A stretch of DNA of 26,831 bases from Desulfuromusa sp. (GTDB taxonomy: Bacteria; Desulfobacterota; Desulfuromonadia; Desulfuromonadales; Geopsychrobacteraceae). A program made the position numbers and the translations under genes. Location of the stretch: assembly GCA_029934755.1 (NCBI GenBank), contig JAOZLQ010000008.1, forward strand, positions 1 to 26,831, in the 5' to 3' direction. Shown in pieces: positions 1 to 6,962 of this stretch (position 1 is the first letter of the stretch; each line of letters opens with the position of its first letter). The notes under the pieces are model-generated. The model was not told the DNA's origin, made no database searches, and saw only the letters and a list, made by a program, of their open reading frames with translations.

Positions 1-489
1 GTGATGATGGCTGCTATAGCAAATGAGGGCAAGGTTTTGAAGCCCCAAGTTGTTCGGCAGATAGAAGACTGGGAGGGGAATCTACTGTTGCAGTCTGAGC
101 CGGAGATTGTCCGCCAGGTCAACTATTCATCCAAGGCTTGGAAAGCCGTTCAGGATGGTTTGATTGCTGTGGTTAATGCGCCGCGAGGGACTGGCCATGC
201 GGCTCATCTTGAGGACGTTCTGGTGGCGGGGAAAACGGGAACTTCACAAGTTATCAGGCGTAAATCGGATGAAGAAGAAGAGCTGGATGAAGATGGTGAA
301 ATTCCTTACCGCTTTCGCCCACATGCACTCTTTGTCGCTTATGCTCCGGCAGAAAAACCGGAGATAGCTATTGCGGTTGTCGTTGAGCACGGTCAATCGG
401 GGGGGCGTACTGCTGGGCCAATTGCCAAGGAGATTATCCAACGTTATATGGAACTAAAAGGGCAGAAATTGCAGGAGCGGGAGGAATAA
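1..489 (+). CDS. mrdA: Penicillin-binding protein 2, C-terminal part (truncated by window edge)
   Basis: This is the C-terminal 162 residues of a class B penicillin-binding protein, the transpeptidase that cross-links peptidoglycan during cell elongation in the inner membrane and periplasm. The third active-site motif of the transpeptidase fold, KTGT, is visible at residues 78-81 of this fragment, followed by the usual HALFVAYAP strand. The SxxK and SxN motifs and the N-terminal membrane anchor lie outside the window. The GTG at base 1 is probably an internal valine, so no start is assigned. A short acidic stretch (residues 90-100) follows the KTG motif. The gene ends three bases before the rodA start, and that pairing is the classic PBP2-RodA arrangement. 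That pairing is why I call PBP2 rather than FtsI-type PBP3. Confidence 0.9.
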   Translation: MMMAAIANEGKVLKPQVVRQIEDWEGNLLLQSEPEIVRQVNYSSKAWKAVQDGLIAVVNAPRGTGHAAHLEDVLVAGKTGTSQVIRRKSDEEEELDEDGEIPYRFRPHALFVAYAPAEKPEIAIAVVVEHGQSGGRTAGPIAKEIIQRYMELKGQKLQEREE

Positions 490-492
490 TTG

Positions 493-1590
493 ATGTTTGA
501 TCGACGTCTGGTGTCAAACTTTGACTGGGTACTCTTGCTTACCGTGCTTTTGTTGGCCGGGGTTGGCATCGCCAACCTTTTCAGTGCAACTGCAAGTTGG
601 CATTCTTCTGCCACCCCGATCTATCTGAAACAGCTTCTCTGGCTATTTGGTGGGGTCCTGATTGCACTGATTATTTGTCTGTTTGATTACCGCCATCTAG
701 AATATTTTGCGGTTCACCTTTATGGTTTAAGTGTCGGTTTGTTGGTTTATGTGCTGCTTCTGGGAAAAACCACTATGGGGGCAACCCGCTGGATTAGTCT
801 TGGTTTTTTCAATTTGCAACCCGGTGAAGTCATTAAAATTGCGATTATCCTGTTATTGGCAAAAATTTTTGCAAAAACGGCTAATCCCTTTGGTTACGGT
901 TTGCTCGAACTTTGGAAACCGGCGCTATTGATATTGCTGCCGGTTGTGTTGATCCTTAAAGAACCAGATCTGGGAACAGCAATGATGGTCATTTTTATTG
1001 CTGTAACAATGTTAATGTTTGCCGGACTTAAGCGTGGAACACTGATTGGTCTTGGGCTTATTGGAGCTTTGGTTGCCGTGGCGGGATGGTTTGGATTGCA
1101 CGATTATCAGCGTGCCAGAATTCGTACCTTTCTAAACCCGGAGGTAGATCCATTAGGCAGCGGCTACCATATTATTCAATCAAAAATTGCTGTTGGTAGT
1201 GGTGGTTTTTTTGGTAAGGGTTTTATTCAGGGGACACAGTCACAGCTTTCGTTTCTTCCGGAGCGACATACCGATTTCGCTTTTTCGGTTTTTGCTGAAG
1301 AGTGGGGGTTTGCTGGTAGCTTTGCCTTGTTGTTTCTTTACCTGTTCTTAATTGTCTGGGGTTTGCATGTTGCTCGCCGTGCCGCTGATCGATTTGGGTT
1401 GTTTCTTGCGGTTGGTGTCACCGCGATGATTTTCTGGCATATTGTTGTGAATCTGGGGATGGTGATCGGTTTACTTCCGGTTGTTGGTGTCCCTTTACCG
1501 CTTTTTTCTTATGGTGGCACCAGTATGGTGACAACAATGATCGGGGTGGGGTTGCTGATGAATGTGAGTATGCGGCGGTTCATGTTTTGA
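493..1590 (+). CDS. rodA: Rod shape-determining protein RodA (SEDS glycosyltransferase)
   Basis: SEDS-family integral membrane protein of 365 residues that polymerises lipid II into glycan strands with its partner PBP2, encoded just upstream. About ten hydrophobic segments span the whole protein. Family landmarks are visible: QPGE at residues 109-112 (QPSE in many relatives), KEPDLGTA with a conserved acidic residue at D159, PERHTDFAF with D261 in the large loop, and the C-terminal PLFSYGGTSM motif. I chose ATG 493 because GGGAGGA (479-485) lies 7 bases upstream. The in-frame TTG at 490 is too close to the mrdA stop and the ribosome site. RodA is preferred over FtsW because of the PBP2 neighbour; FtsW is the alternative. 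Confidence 0.95.
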   Translation: MFDRRLVSNFDWVLLLTVLLLAGVGIANLFSATASWHSSATPIYLKQLLWLFGGVLIALIICLFDYRHLEYFAVHLYGLSVGLLVYVLLLGKTTMGATRWISLGFFNLQPGEVIKIAIILLLAKIFAKTANPFGYGLLELWKPALLILLPVVLILKEPDLGTAMMVIFIAVTMLMFAGLKRGTLIGLGLIGALVAVAGWFGLHDYQRARIRTFLNPEVDPLGSGYHIIQSKIAVGSGGFFGKGFIQGTQSQLSFLPERHTDFAFSVFAEEWGFAGSFALLFLYLFLIVWGLHVARRAADRFGLFLAVGVTAMIFWHIVVNLGMVIGLLPVVGVPLPLFSYGGTSMVTTMIGVGLLMNVSMRRFMF

Positions 1591-1945
1591 TGGCATCGCA
1601 TAGTGAGTATTCAGGGATATCATGTACTTGATCCGTGTCCCCGGAATACGGATAATAAACCACAAGACCGCGGGGTTACGCCCCCGCCCGGCGCCTTCAT
1701 TTCTTTGTGCGTCCAAAGAAACGAAGCAAAGAAATACGCCCGAACTCCTTGCCCGCCAATAGCGGGTTCCCTACATTCCACAGCTGATTTGAGGAGCGGA
1801 AAAAACTCGGACTGCGTCCTCAAACATTTTCCGCTCTTTTTCTCAAATCAGTTGTTCCACTTCAGCTGCGTCACACGGGAGATTAGGGATAAAAACTACA
1901 GCTAAACCGGGACAGTCCCTTCAACAATTTCAGCAATGGAGCAAA
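1591..1945. repeat. Gene-free interval with a hairpin-rich, MITE/REP-like element (about 1635-1915)
   Basis: This 355-base gap holds no convincing gene; ORFs here have no ribosome site or recognisable protein. It is packed with inverted repeats: ATCCGT/ACGGAT (1631-1636/1648-1653), GCGGGG/CCCCGC (1670-1675/1682-1687), TTTCTTTG/CAAAGAAA (1700-1707/1714-1721, with CAAAGAAA again at 1727-1734), and a large hairpin with arms 1784-1803 and 1827-1851 (20 pairs, one 5-base bulge). The region is bounded by TGTCCCCGG (1636-1644) and CCGGGACA (1907-1914), which are near inverted copies. Inference: a non-autonomous dispersed repeat inserted between rodA and queG. Copy number elsewhere is unknown. Confidence 0.5.
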
Positions 1946-2974
1946 ATGAATCGGGATAACTTCAGTGACTGGCTGGTGGATGCTTCTCGGGAAATCGGGG
2001 CGCATTCGATTGCGTGTATCAGGATGGATAACCCGATCCTGCGGCAGCGTATTGAGGAGAATAATACGCAGGTCGCCGACTGGCTGAAACTGGGAATGCA
2101 CGGTGAGATGGGCTATCTTGAGCGGATGCTTCCCGAAAAATCCAATCCATGGATAACCTTTCCATTCGCCAAATCGGTGCTTGTCCTTACCTTCAGTAAT
2201 TGTTGGGGTGATCCTTCAGCGACACACCCATTCCCTGTACCTGTAAACGATGCTTTGCTTGGCTATATTTCGGCTTACGCCAGAGAAGTTGATTACCACT
2301 TGACCGGACAGGCCATGCTCTCCAAATTGACAGAGATGCTTGGAAAAAATATCCATGCTGAAGCAACGGTTGATACCGCAGCCGTCTATGAGCGCATGTT
2401 TGCCACGGTTGGCGGACTCGGTGTGGTGGGGGACAATAATCTTTTACGGATGTCTGAATCGGGGAATACTCGTGTTTTTATCGGCTGTCTCTTTGTTGAT
2501 GCAGAACTGCCGGAAGTTATTCATGAGGCACAGATGCCGTTTGATTGTACTACATGCGGTGCTTGCGTAATGAACTGTCCTACCGGAGCACTCCAGTTAG
2601 GCCAGCCAATCGACGCGCGGAAATGCATCAGCTATTTAACTATCGAAAAGCGTAGCAGTCTTTCTCGCGATGAAGGTGAATCGATTGGGAATTGGTTGTT
2701 TGGTTGTGATGATTGCACCATGGTTTGTCCACCACGAACTGTGGCCGATATGCGTATTCCGGTTGACCTTGAATGGTTGCTCAAGGCTCCTGCGTCCGAA
2801 ATTCGCCGTACTATCAAAGGTAATGCCACCGCCTATGCTGGTGTGACCCAATTGCGCAAAAATGCAGTGGTCGTGCTGAGAAATATGGGAACACCGCGTA
2901 CGCAGGATTTGCTCTCGTGGGTACGTGAAAACACCGGGAGTGAGTTGATTCGTCGGCAGATTGATCTGTGGTAA
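1946..2974 (+). CDS. queG: Epoxyqueuosine reductase QueG (divergent subtype)
   Basis: Predicted cobalamin- and Fe-S-dependent enzyme that reduces epoxyqueuosine to queuosine in the wobble position of certain tRNAs. It has 342 residues, shorter than the roughly 380 of the E. coli protein. Two 4Fe-4S clusters are supported by C201, C204, C207, C211 and by C227, C254, C257, C261. The family phrase CISYLTIEKR is at 227-236. The TVDTAAVYER segment near residue 141 carries the acidic residue (D143) expected to act in catalysis. The following loop, normally close to GLGWxGK, reads GLGVVGDN here. ATG 1946 has GGAG (1938-1941) 4 bases upstream, a rather short spacing. It stands alone, between the repeat element and a convergent operon. 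Confidence 0.85.
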   Translation: MNRDNFSDWLVDASREIGAHSIACIRMDNPILRQRIEENNTQVADWLKLGMHGEMGYLERMLPEKSNPWITFPFAKSVLVLTFSNCWGDPSATHPFPVPVNDALLGYISAYAREVDYHLTGQAMLSKLTEMLGKNIHAEATVDTAAVYERMFATVGGLGVVGDNNLLRMSESGNTRVFIGCLFVDAELPEVIHEAQMPFDCTTCGACVMNCPTGALQLGQPIDARKCISYLTIEKRSSLSRDEGESIGNWLFGCDDCTMVCPPRTVADMRIPVDLEWLLKAPASEIRRTIKGNATAYAGVTQLRKNAVVVLRNMGTPRTQDLLSWVRENTGSELIRRQIDLW

Positions 2975-3089
2975 CTTTGTAAATGTTCAACTTCGTAAAT
3001 TTAACAGGTGAAAAACCTCACTCTGACCGCCAAGAATCTCCAATTTACCCACTTAATTGTTGTGCGTGATCCGACCAATTTAGACAAGA

Positions 3090-3135
3090 AAACTGGTGAC
3101 ACTTTCCGAGAACCAAGGTGGAGTATCACCAGTTT
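3090..3135 (-). terminator. Possible terminator between convergent queG and SPFH genes
   Basis: A perfect 10-base inverted repeat (AAACTGGTGA at 3090-3099, TCACCAGTTT at 3126-3135) encloses a 26-base loop. Read on the minus strand, the stem is followed by TTTTCTTGT, a weak U-rich tail. It would terminate the minus-strand NfeD-SPFH operon. The long loop makes this uncertain. Confidence 0.35.
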
Positions 3136-3171
3136 GCAATTGCACTAGTTTTATTAATAAAATACCTAGTT

Positions 3172-4101
3172 TTACGTCATAGACTTGGTTTTACCCAAAA
3201 CCGACATCGCCGTAGCAACCATCCCAGCCACGTCTCCCACATTGGAAGGGATCAGCATGGTATTACTTTCCTTGGCCAGATTCCCGAACTCTGCAACATA
3301 TTGCTCTGCAACTCGCAAGTTAGCAGCCATTTCTCCCCCCTCGGCATTGAGTGCTTCTGCAATTACGGCAATCCCACTTGCAGTAGCCTTGGCAAGCATG
3401 GAAATTTCTTGTGCTTTACCTTTGGCTTCATTGACTTGTTTAATCATTTCACCTTCAGAAATAGCCACCGCTTCATCCTTTAAGCCCTTGGCACGATTGA
3501 CCCGTGAGTCACGATCGCCCTCAGAGGTAGCAATCGCAGCACGTTTCTCCCGAACCGCCTTCATCTGGGCTTCCATGGCCTGCATAACGGTTGCTGGTGG
3601 GGTCAGATCTTTAATCTCATAGCGTAGCACTTTGATTCCCCAGTTGACGGCAGCAACGTCAATGGCAGCAACTATCTGCTGATTTAAGGTGTCGCGCTCT
3701 TCAAAGGTTTTATCCAGTTCAATCTTACCGATAACGCTTCGCAACGAGGTTTGGGCTAGCTGAGCTGCAGCAATCTCATAATTGTCAATACCGTAGGCAG
3801 ACTTTTTACTGTCCATAACCTGCATATAAAGGACACCATCAACTGCAATGCTGATATTGTCAGCTGTAATACAGGTTTGACTTTGGACATCTATAACGAC
3901 CTCTTTTAAAGAGCGTCGATAGGCTACACGATCCAAAAAAGGGAACAAAATATGGAAACCTGCCCCGAGAGTTTTACTGTATTTCCCCAACCTTTCAACG
4001 ATGAATTCCATTCGCTGGGGAACGACAACTGCAGTTTTGATCAGAATTACAACGATAAAAACTGCCAACACGACAAAAATGACCAAACCGGATGATATCA
4101 T
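3172..4101 (-). CDS. SPFH/Band 7 membrane protein (paraslipin/QmcA type)
   Basis: A 309-residue stomatin-like protein. One hydrophobic N-terminal helix (residues about 5-25) is followed by VPQRMEFIVERLGKY, the start of a Band 7 domain running to about residue 185. After that comes a charged helical, probably coiled-coil region (about 190-240) rich in Ala, Glu and Lys. Such proteins form large ring or cage assemblies in membranes and are linked to membrane organisation and to membrane-protease control. ATG 4101 is supported by GGAG 8 bases upstream on the minus strand. The NfeD gene lies 45 bases upstream on the same strand, an arrangement common in bacteria, as with E. coli qmcA-ybbJ. The specific cellular role is not evident from sequence. 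Confidence 0.9.
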   Translation of the reverse strand: MISSGLVIFVVLAVFIVVILIKTAVVVPQRMEFIVERLGKYSKTLGAGFHILFPFLDRVAYRRSLKEVVIDVQSQTCITADNISIAVDGVLYMQVMDSKKSAYGIDNYEIAAAQLAQTSLRSVIGKIELDKTFEERDTLNQQIVAAIDVAAVNWGIKVLRYEIKDLTPPATVMQAMEAQMKAVREKRAAIATSEGDRDSRVNRAKGLKDEAVAISEGEMIKQVNEAKGKAQEISMLAKATASGIAVIAEALNAEGGEMAANLRVAEQYVAEFGNLAKESNTMLIPSNVGDVAGMVATAMSVLGKTKSMT

Positions 4102-4146
4102 GACTATTTCTCCATATTGTGGTGAGAAAAGGTTTATAAAATAGTA

Positions 4147-4605
4147 TCAAGTGTTTTTGCTGAGAGGCTTAACTTGCATAATAAGCCCGTTATTAGGATC
4201 CGCCCCTTCAACAACAACAAATTGATCCTGCTCAATTGCAACCTTGGCAGTTGCTCGCCAGAATGTTCCACCGAACTGAATTTCTCCGAAACCATCAATG
4301 GGTATAGCCTTGATGACTAGTGCTTCTTGACCTATCTGAGAGAATTCATCATCGATTCCACCTTTGCTTTTTCCCTTGAAAGTTTCCAGTCCGTAACGGC
4401 GCAGGGAAAAAAGTAAAACTAATGATGAGACAATAAAAGTGATGACCTGGGTTGTAAGAGATAATTCATTGAAGAAAAAGACGGTAATAGCGACGACCCA
4501 GCTACCAGCGGCAAAGAAAACCAAGATAAATCCTGGTACCATCATTTCGGCAATCAGAAACCCGATCCCGATCAAAAACCAAACAAGATAAAGTGAAATG
4601 GGCAC
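4147..4605 (-). CDS. NfeD-family membrane protein (short form)
   Basis: A 152-residue protein with three or so hydrophobic segments in its first half (from residue 3 to about 68) and a soluble beta-rich C-terminus (about 85-150) consistent with the NfeD OB-fold, including GFGEIQFGGTFWRA. The serine-protease part of long NfeD proteins is absent, so this is the short form that partners stomatin-like proteins. I place the start at GTG 4605-4603: AAAAGGAG ends 6 bases upstream of it, while the in-frame TTG at 4611 directly abuts that ribosome site. It is first in a two-gene operon with the SPFH gene. Function is inferred from the pairing: assembly or stability of the SPFH complex. Confidence 0.85.
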   Translation of the reverse strand: MPISLYLVWFLIGIGFLIAEMMVPGFILVFFAAGSWVVAITVFFFNELSLTTQVITFIVSSLVLLFSLRRYGLETFKGKSKGGIDDEFSQIGQEALVIKAIPIDGFGEIQFGGTFWRATAKVAIEQDQFVVVEGADPNNGLIMQVKPLSKNT

Positions 4606-4695
4606 AACCAACTCCTTTTATGTTACTGGAAAAATATTTATCTGTCATTGCTACTTAGCGGAGAAAAGAGTTTTTTTTAGATTGTGTGGGCAAAC

Positions 4696-4737
4696 AAAAA
4701 AACGCCACTATCCCGAGAAATTATCGGTTGATGGCGT
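4696..4737 (-). terminator. Rho-independent terminator, minus strand
   Basis: Outer stem ACGCCA/TGGCGT (4702-4707/4732-4737) and inner stem CCGA/TCGG (4713-4716/4724-4727) are followed on the minus strand by seven T residues (complement of 4702-4696). It could serve the candidate small RNA, or the rarA-yidD operon whose last gene ends at 5019. Confidence 0.6.
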
Positions 4738-4794
4738 AGGATGTTATTAAATCAAGTTTTTGTCTCTTGCCCCCCATCGCAACAAAAAATGAGT
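4696..4794 (-). ncRNA. Candidate small RNA or attenuated leader upstream of nfeD
   Basis: The interval from the predicted start (about 4794) to the terminator U-tract (4696) is about 99 nt and contains no ORF with a ribosome site. The RNA would carry a run of six G residues near its 5' part (minus-strand reading of 4770-4775). It would end in a stem-loop with U7. It could be a free-standing small RNA, or a leader whose terminator controls read-through into nfeD, whose start lies about 90 bases beyond. No known family is recognised. Confidence 0.35.
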
Positions 4795-4800
4795 AAACTA

Positions 4801-4829
4801 TTCGTAACATTAATGATCTATTATGTCAA
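4801..4829 (-). promoter_or_regulatory. Sigma-70-like promoter, minus strand
   Basis: On the minus strand TTGACA (4829-4824) is a consensus -35 box. A 17-base spacer leads to TACGAA (4806-4801), a weak -10 box that is helped by an upstream TGT (extended -10). Transcription would begin near 4794, between the yidD-like gene and nfeD. Confidence 0.5.
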
Positions 4830-5018
4830 ATATCCCCGTATCCAGAAGTTTACCCCAAAAGACACTTATAATTAAGTAACATCCTGATATGGCAACGAAA
4901 TAGCCGTTTCTAAAGTAAAAATAGGTGAACTTTCTGAAGGGTTAGACTAGCTTGGCAAGCGATTTATTGCAAAAATGAGCTACCGGTTTTGTCTGGGGAT
5001 ACTTACTTTGGTCGTTAA

Positions 5019-5402
5019 TCAGTTCCTCAACCAAAAATCATTATTTTCCAGCGGATCATAAAAGCGGATATATCCCCATTTATTGATGGGGTGTTGTTGC
5101 TCAATCGGATCACCTTCATGGTAGAGGCGGTCGACAGTCAGAAAAACTCCTATGAGTGCCCCATGTTTGCGGATTGCTTGAAGTGAATATGCGGAGCAGG
5201 TTGGATACATGGCACAGCGCTGACCGTCAACGGGTGATATGTATTTTTGAAATAGTTGGACAGCGGTTTGTAACGTCGAGTTGCTTTCATCATCTGGTTT
5301 TTGTGCTTGCTCGCTGACCTCCCACGGTCCCCAATCTTTAGCCACTGCGGGCGTTGTGATTAAACCTGCCAGCAGAATCATGATCCCGCAGATTACTTTC
5401 AT
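5019..5402 (-). CDS. yidD: YidD-domain protein with N-terminal signal peptide
   Basis: A 127-residue protein. Residues 1-21 form a typical Sec signal peptide (positive start, hydrophobic core, TPAVA cleavage site). The YidD domain spans about 47-97 with the family core FQKYISPVDG, YPTCSAYS (C69), IRKHGALIG and the second Cys at C63. Ordinary YidD is a small, leaderless inner-membrane-associated factor that helps YidC insert proteins. Its C-terminal Cys-containing CHPW-type ending is missing here, replaced by YHEGDP and a 30-residue tail. The ATG overlaps the rarA stop by 4 bases (ATGA), so translation is coupled. The domain call is firm; a role in membrane insertion is doubtful if the protein is exported. 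Confidence 0.85.
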   Translation of the reverse strand: MKVICGIMILLAGLITTPAVAKDWGPWEVSEQAQKPDDESNSTLQTAVQLFQKYISPVDGQRCAMYPTCSAYSLQAIRKHGALIGVFLTVDRLYHEGDPIEQQHPINKWGYIRFYDPLENNDFWLRN

Positions 5403-6715
5403 TCCGGGGTTTCCTTGATTGATCTGTTTCGCAAATGATTCATTCGCTCGGTGATCAACTTTTCATAGCCTCGGTCAGTTGGACGATAAAACTTTTTTTC
5501 GCTGATCTGCTTCGGAAGATGTGACTGGTCGGAAAAACTATCTTGATAATTATGGGCATATTTATACCCTTTACCGTAGTCAAGCTGTTTCATCAATTTG
5601 GTTGGAGCATTGCGGATATGCTTGGGAACCGGTAATGCCCCAGATTTTCTCACTTCGGCCAGAGCTTCATCTATCCCAATGTAACTGGCATTACTTTTTG
5701 GAGCCGTTGCCAGATATGTGACCCCCTGAGCCAGATTAATTCTGGCTTCTGGGAGGCCGACAAAGTGGACCGCCTGCTGTACGGTCAAGGCGATCTGTAA
5801 CGCGCGTGGGTCGGCATTGCCAATATCTTCCGAGGCAAAAATGACCATCCTCCGAACGAGAAATAACGGATCTTCTCCTGCTTCCAACATCCGTGCCAGC
5901 CAGTATAAGGCGGCATCAGGATCTGAGCCGCGCATACTTTTGATGAATGCGGAGATAACGTTATAGTGTTCCTCGCCACCCTTATCATAAAGGAGCGCTT
6001 TCTTCTGCATTGCTTCCTGGGCGGTTTCCAGTGAAATAGCATCCTTTTGAACTGCGGCGGCGGCGACTTCTAATGCTCCAAGAGCGATCCGGGCATCACC
6101 ACCAGCCTGATCAGCAAAAAAATCGAGGGCAGCATCTTCAACTTGGAGATTCGGTTTGTTCAGTCCTTGTTGCGCAGATATAGCGCGATTGAGCAGAATT
6201 TTTAGATCTGCCGAAGCCAGAGGCTCCAGAACGAAAACCCGCGATCGCGACAGCAGCGCTGAGTTGACCTCAAAGCTGGGATTTTCGGTTGTTGCGCCGA
6301 TCAGGGTTATTTCCCCTTTTTCGACCGAGGGGAGAAACGCATCCTGCTGGGCTTTGTTGAAACGGTGGATCTCATCGACAAACAGGAGCGTTTTGCGCGC
6401 ATGATAAGCTCGTTGCTGTTTCGCTTCGGCTACAATTTCTCTGACTTCCTTGATACTTCCAAGAACCGCTGAAAAGAACACAAAGCGGCTTTTAGTCGTG
6501 TTAGCTATCACTCGTCCAAGGGTGGTTTTCCCAGTGCCGGGTGGTCCCCAGAAAATAATAGATGCAAGCTGATCATTTTCAATCAATTGGCGTAGCAGCT
6601 TCCCCTTTCCAAGTAGATGCTGCTGGCCGACAACTTCATCAATAGTTTGCGGACGCATTCGTTCTGCTAACGGAGTATTGTCGTTGTTTTGTGCCGTTTG
6701 TTCAAAGAGATCCAT
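5399..6715 (-). CDS. rarA: Replication-associated recombination protein A (RarA/MgsA, AAA+ ATPase)
   Basis: A 438-residue AAA+ ATPase of the RarA/MgsA/WRNIP1 family, which works at stalled replication forks and resembles clamp-loader subunits. Visible motifs are Walker A GPPGTGKTT (57-65), Walker B LLFVDEIH (110-117), sensor 1 GATTENPSF (140-148) and the SRSR arginine finger region (156-159). The C-terminal tetramerisation and MgsA domains follow, including MRGSDPDAALYWLARMLEAG. ATG 6715 has GGAG 5 bases upstream. It is the first gene of a two-gene operon with the yidD-like gene and is divergent from nadK. Confidence 0.97.
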   Translation of the reverse strand: MDLFEQTAQNNDNTPLAERMRPQTIDEVVGQQHLLGKGKLLRQLIENDQLASIIFWGPPGTGKTTLGRVIANTTKSRFVFFSAVLGSIKEVREIVAEAKQQRAYHARKTLLFVDEIHRFNKAQQDAFLPSVEKGEITLIGATTENPSFEVNSALLSRSRVFVLEPLASADLKILLNRAISAQQGLNKPNLQVEDAALDFFADQAGGDARIALGALEVAAAAVQKDAISLETAQEAMQKKALLYDKGGEEHYNVISAFIKSMRGSDPDAALYWLARMLEAGEDPLFLVRRMVIFASEDIGNADPRALQIALTVQQAVHFVGLPEARINLAQGVTYLATAPKSNASYIGIDEALAEVRKSGALPVPKHIRNAPTKLMKQLDYGKGYKYAHNYQDSFSDQSHLPKQISEKKFYRPTDRGYEKLITERMNHLRNRSIKETPE

Positions 6716-6893
6716 GCTTGCTCCAACATATATATTATATGCAGCAGAAGGTACCCGAAGGCTGATGGGGTTATAGTAGAGAACGTTATAAAATTAATCA
6801 CTAATGTAGCATGCAGTTTGTCTTCACAACAACAGCCTATGAGATAGACTTTCTCTGGGATTTTGTGATAATTGTCGGTATTCATTTTCAATC

Positions 6894-6923
6894 ATTTACG
6901 GTTGCTGTAAATTTACTGTAAAT
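6894..6923. promoter_or_regulatory. Four alternating ATTTAC/GTAAAT half-sites upstream of nadK
   Basis: ATTTAC (6894-6899), GTAAAT (6907-6912), ATTTAC (6911-6916) and GTAAAT (6918-6923) form two adjoining palindromes, 40 bases before nadK. They overlap a weak possible promoter: TTGCTG (6902-6907), a 17-base spacer, then TATTGA (6925-6930). The arrangement suggests an operator, but no known regulator site is recognised. Confidence 0.35.
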
Positions 6924-6962
6924 CTATTGAATTTTTCTTGAAGATTTTACCATGGTGGATCG

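Larger units (their letters stand above)
4606..5018. other. Gene-free interval between nfeD and the yidD-like gene
   Basis: No coding region is supported here. The half nearer nfeD contains a minus-strand promoter and a hairpin terminator about 100 bases apart, listed separately. The half nearer the yidD-like gene (about 4910-4995) has plus-strand hairpins such as GCTT/AAGC around 4950-4960, and an AGCTACCGG string that weakly recalls the 3' part of GEMM (cyclic-di-GMP-I) riboswitches; the match is too poor to call. Confidence 0.5.

Noticed and set aside
1603..1905. ORFs on both strands inside the rodA-queG gap
   Set aside because: They cover hairpin and direct-repeat DNA, lack ribosome sites and give no recognisable protein; the frames are by-products of the repeat element.
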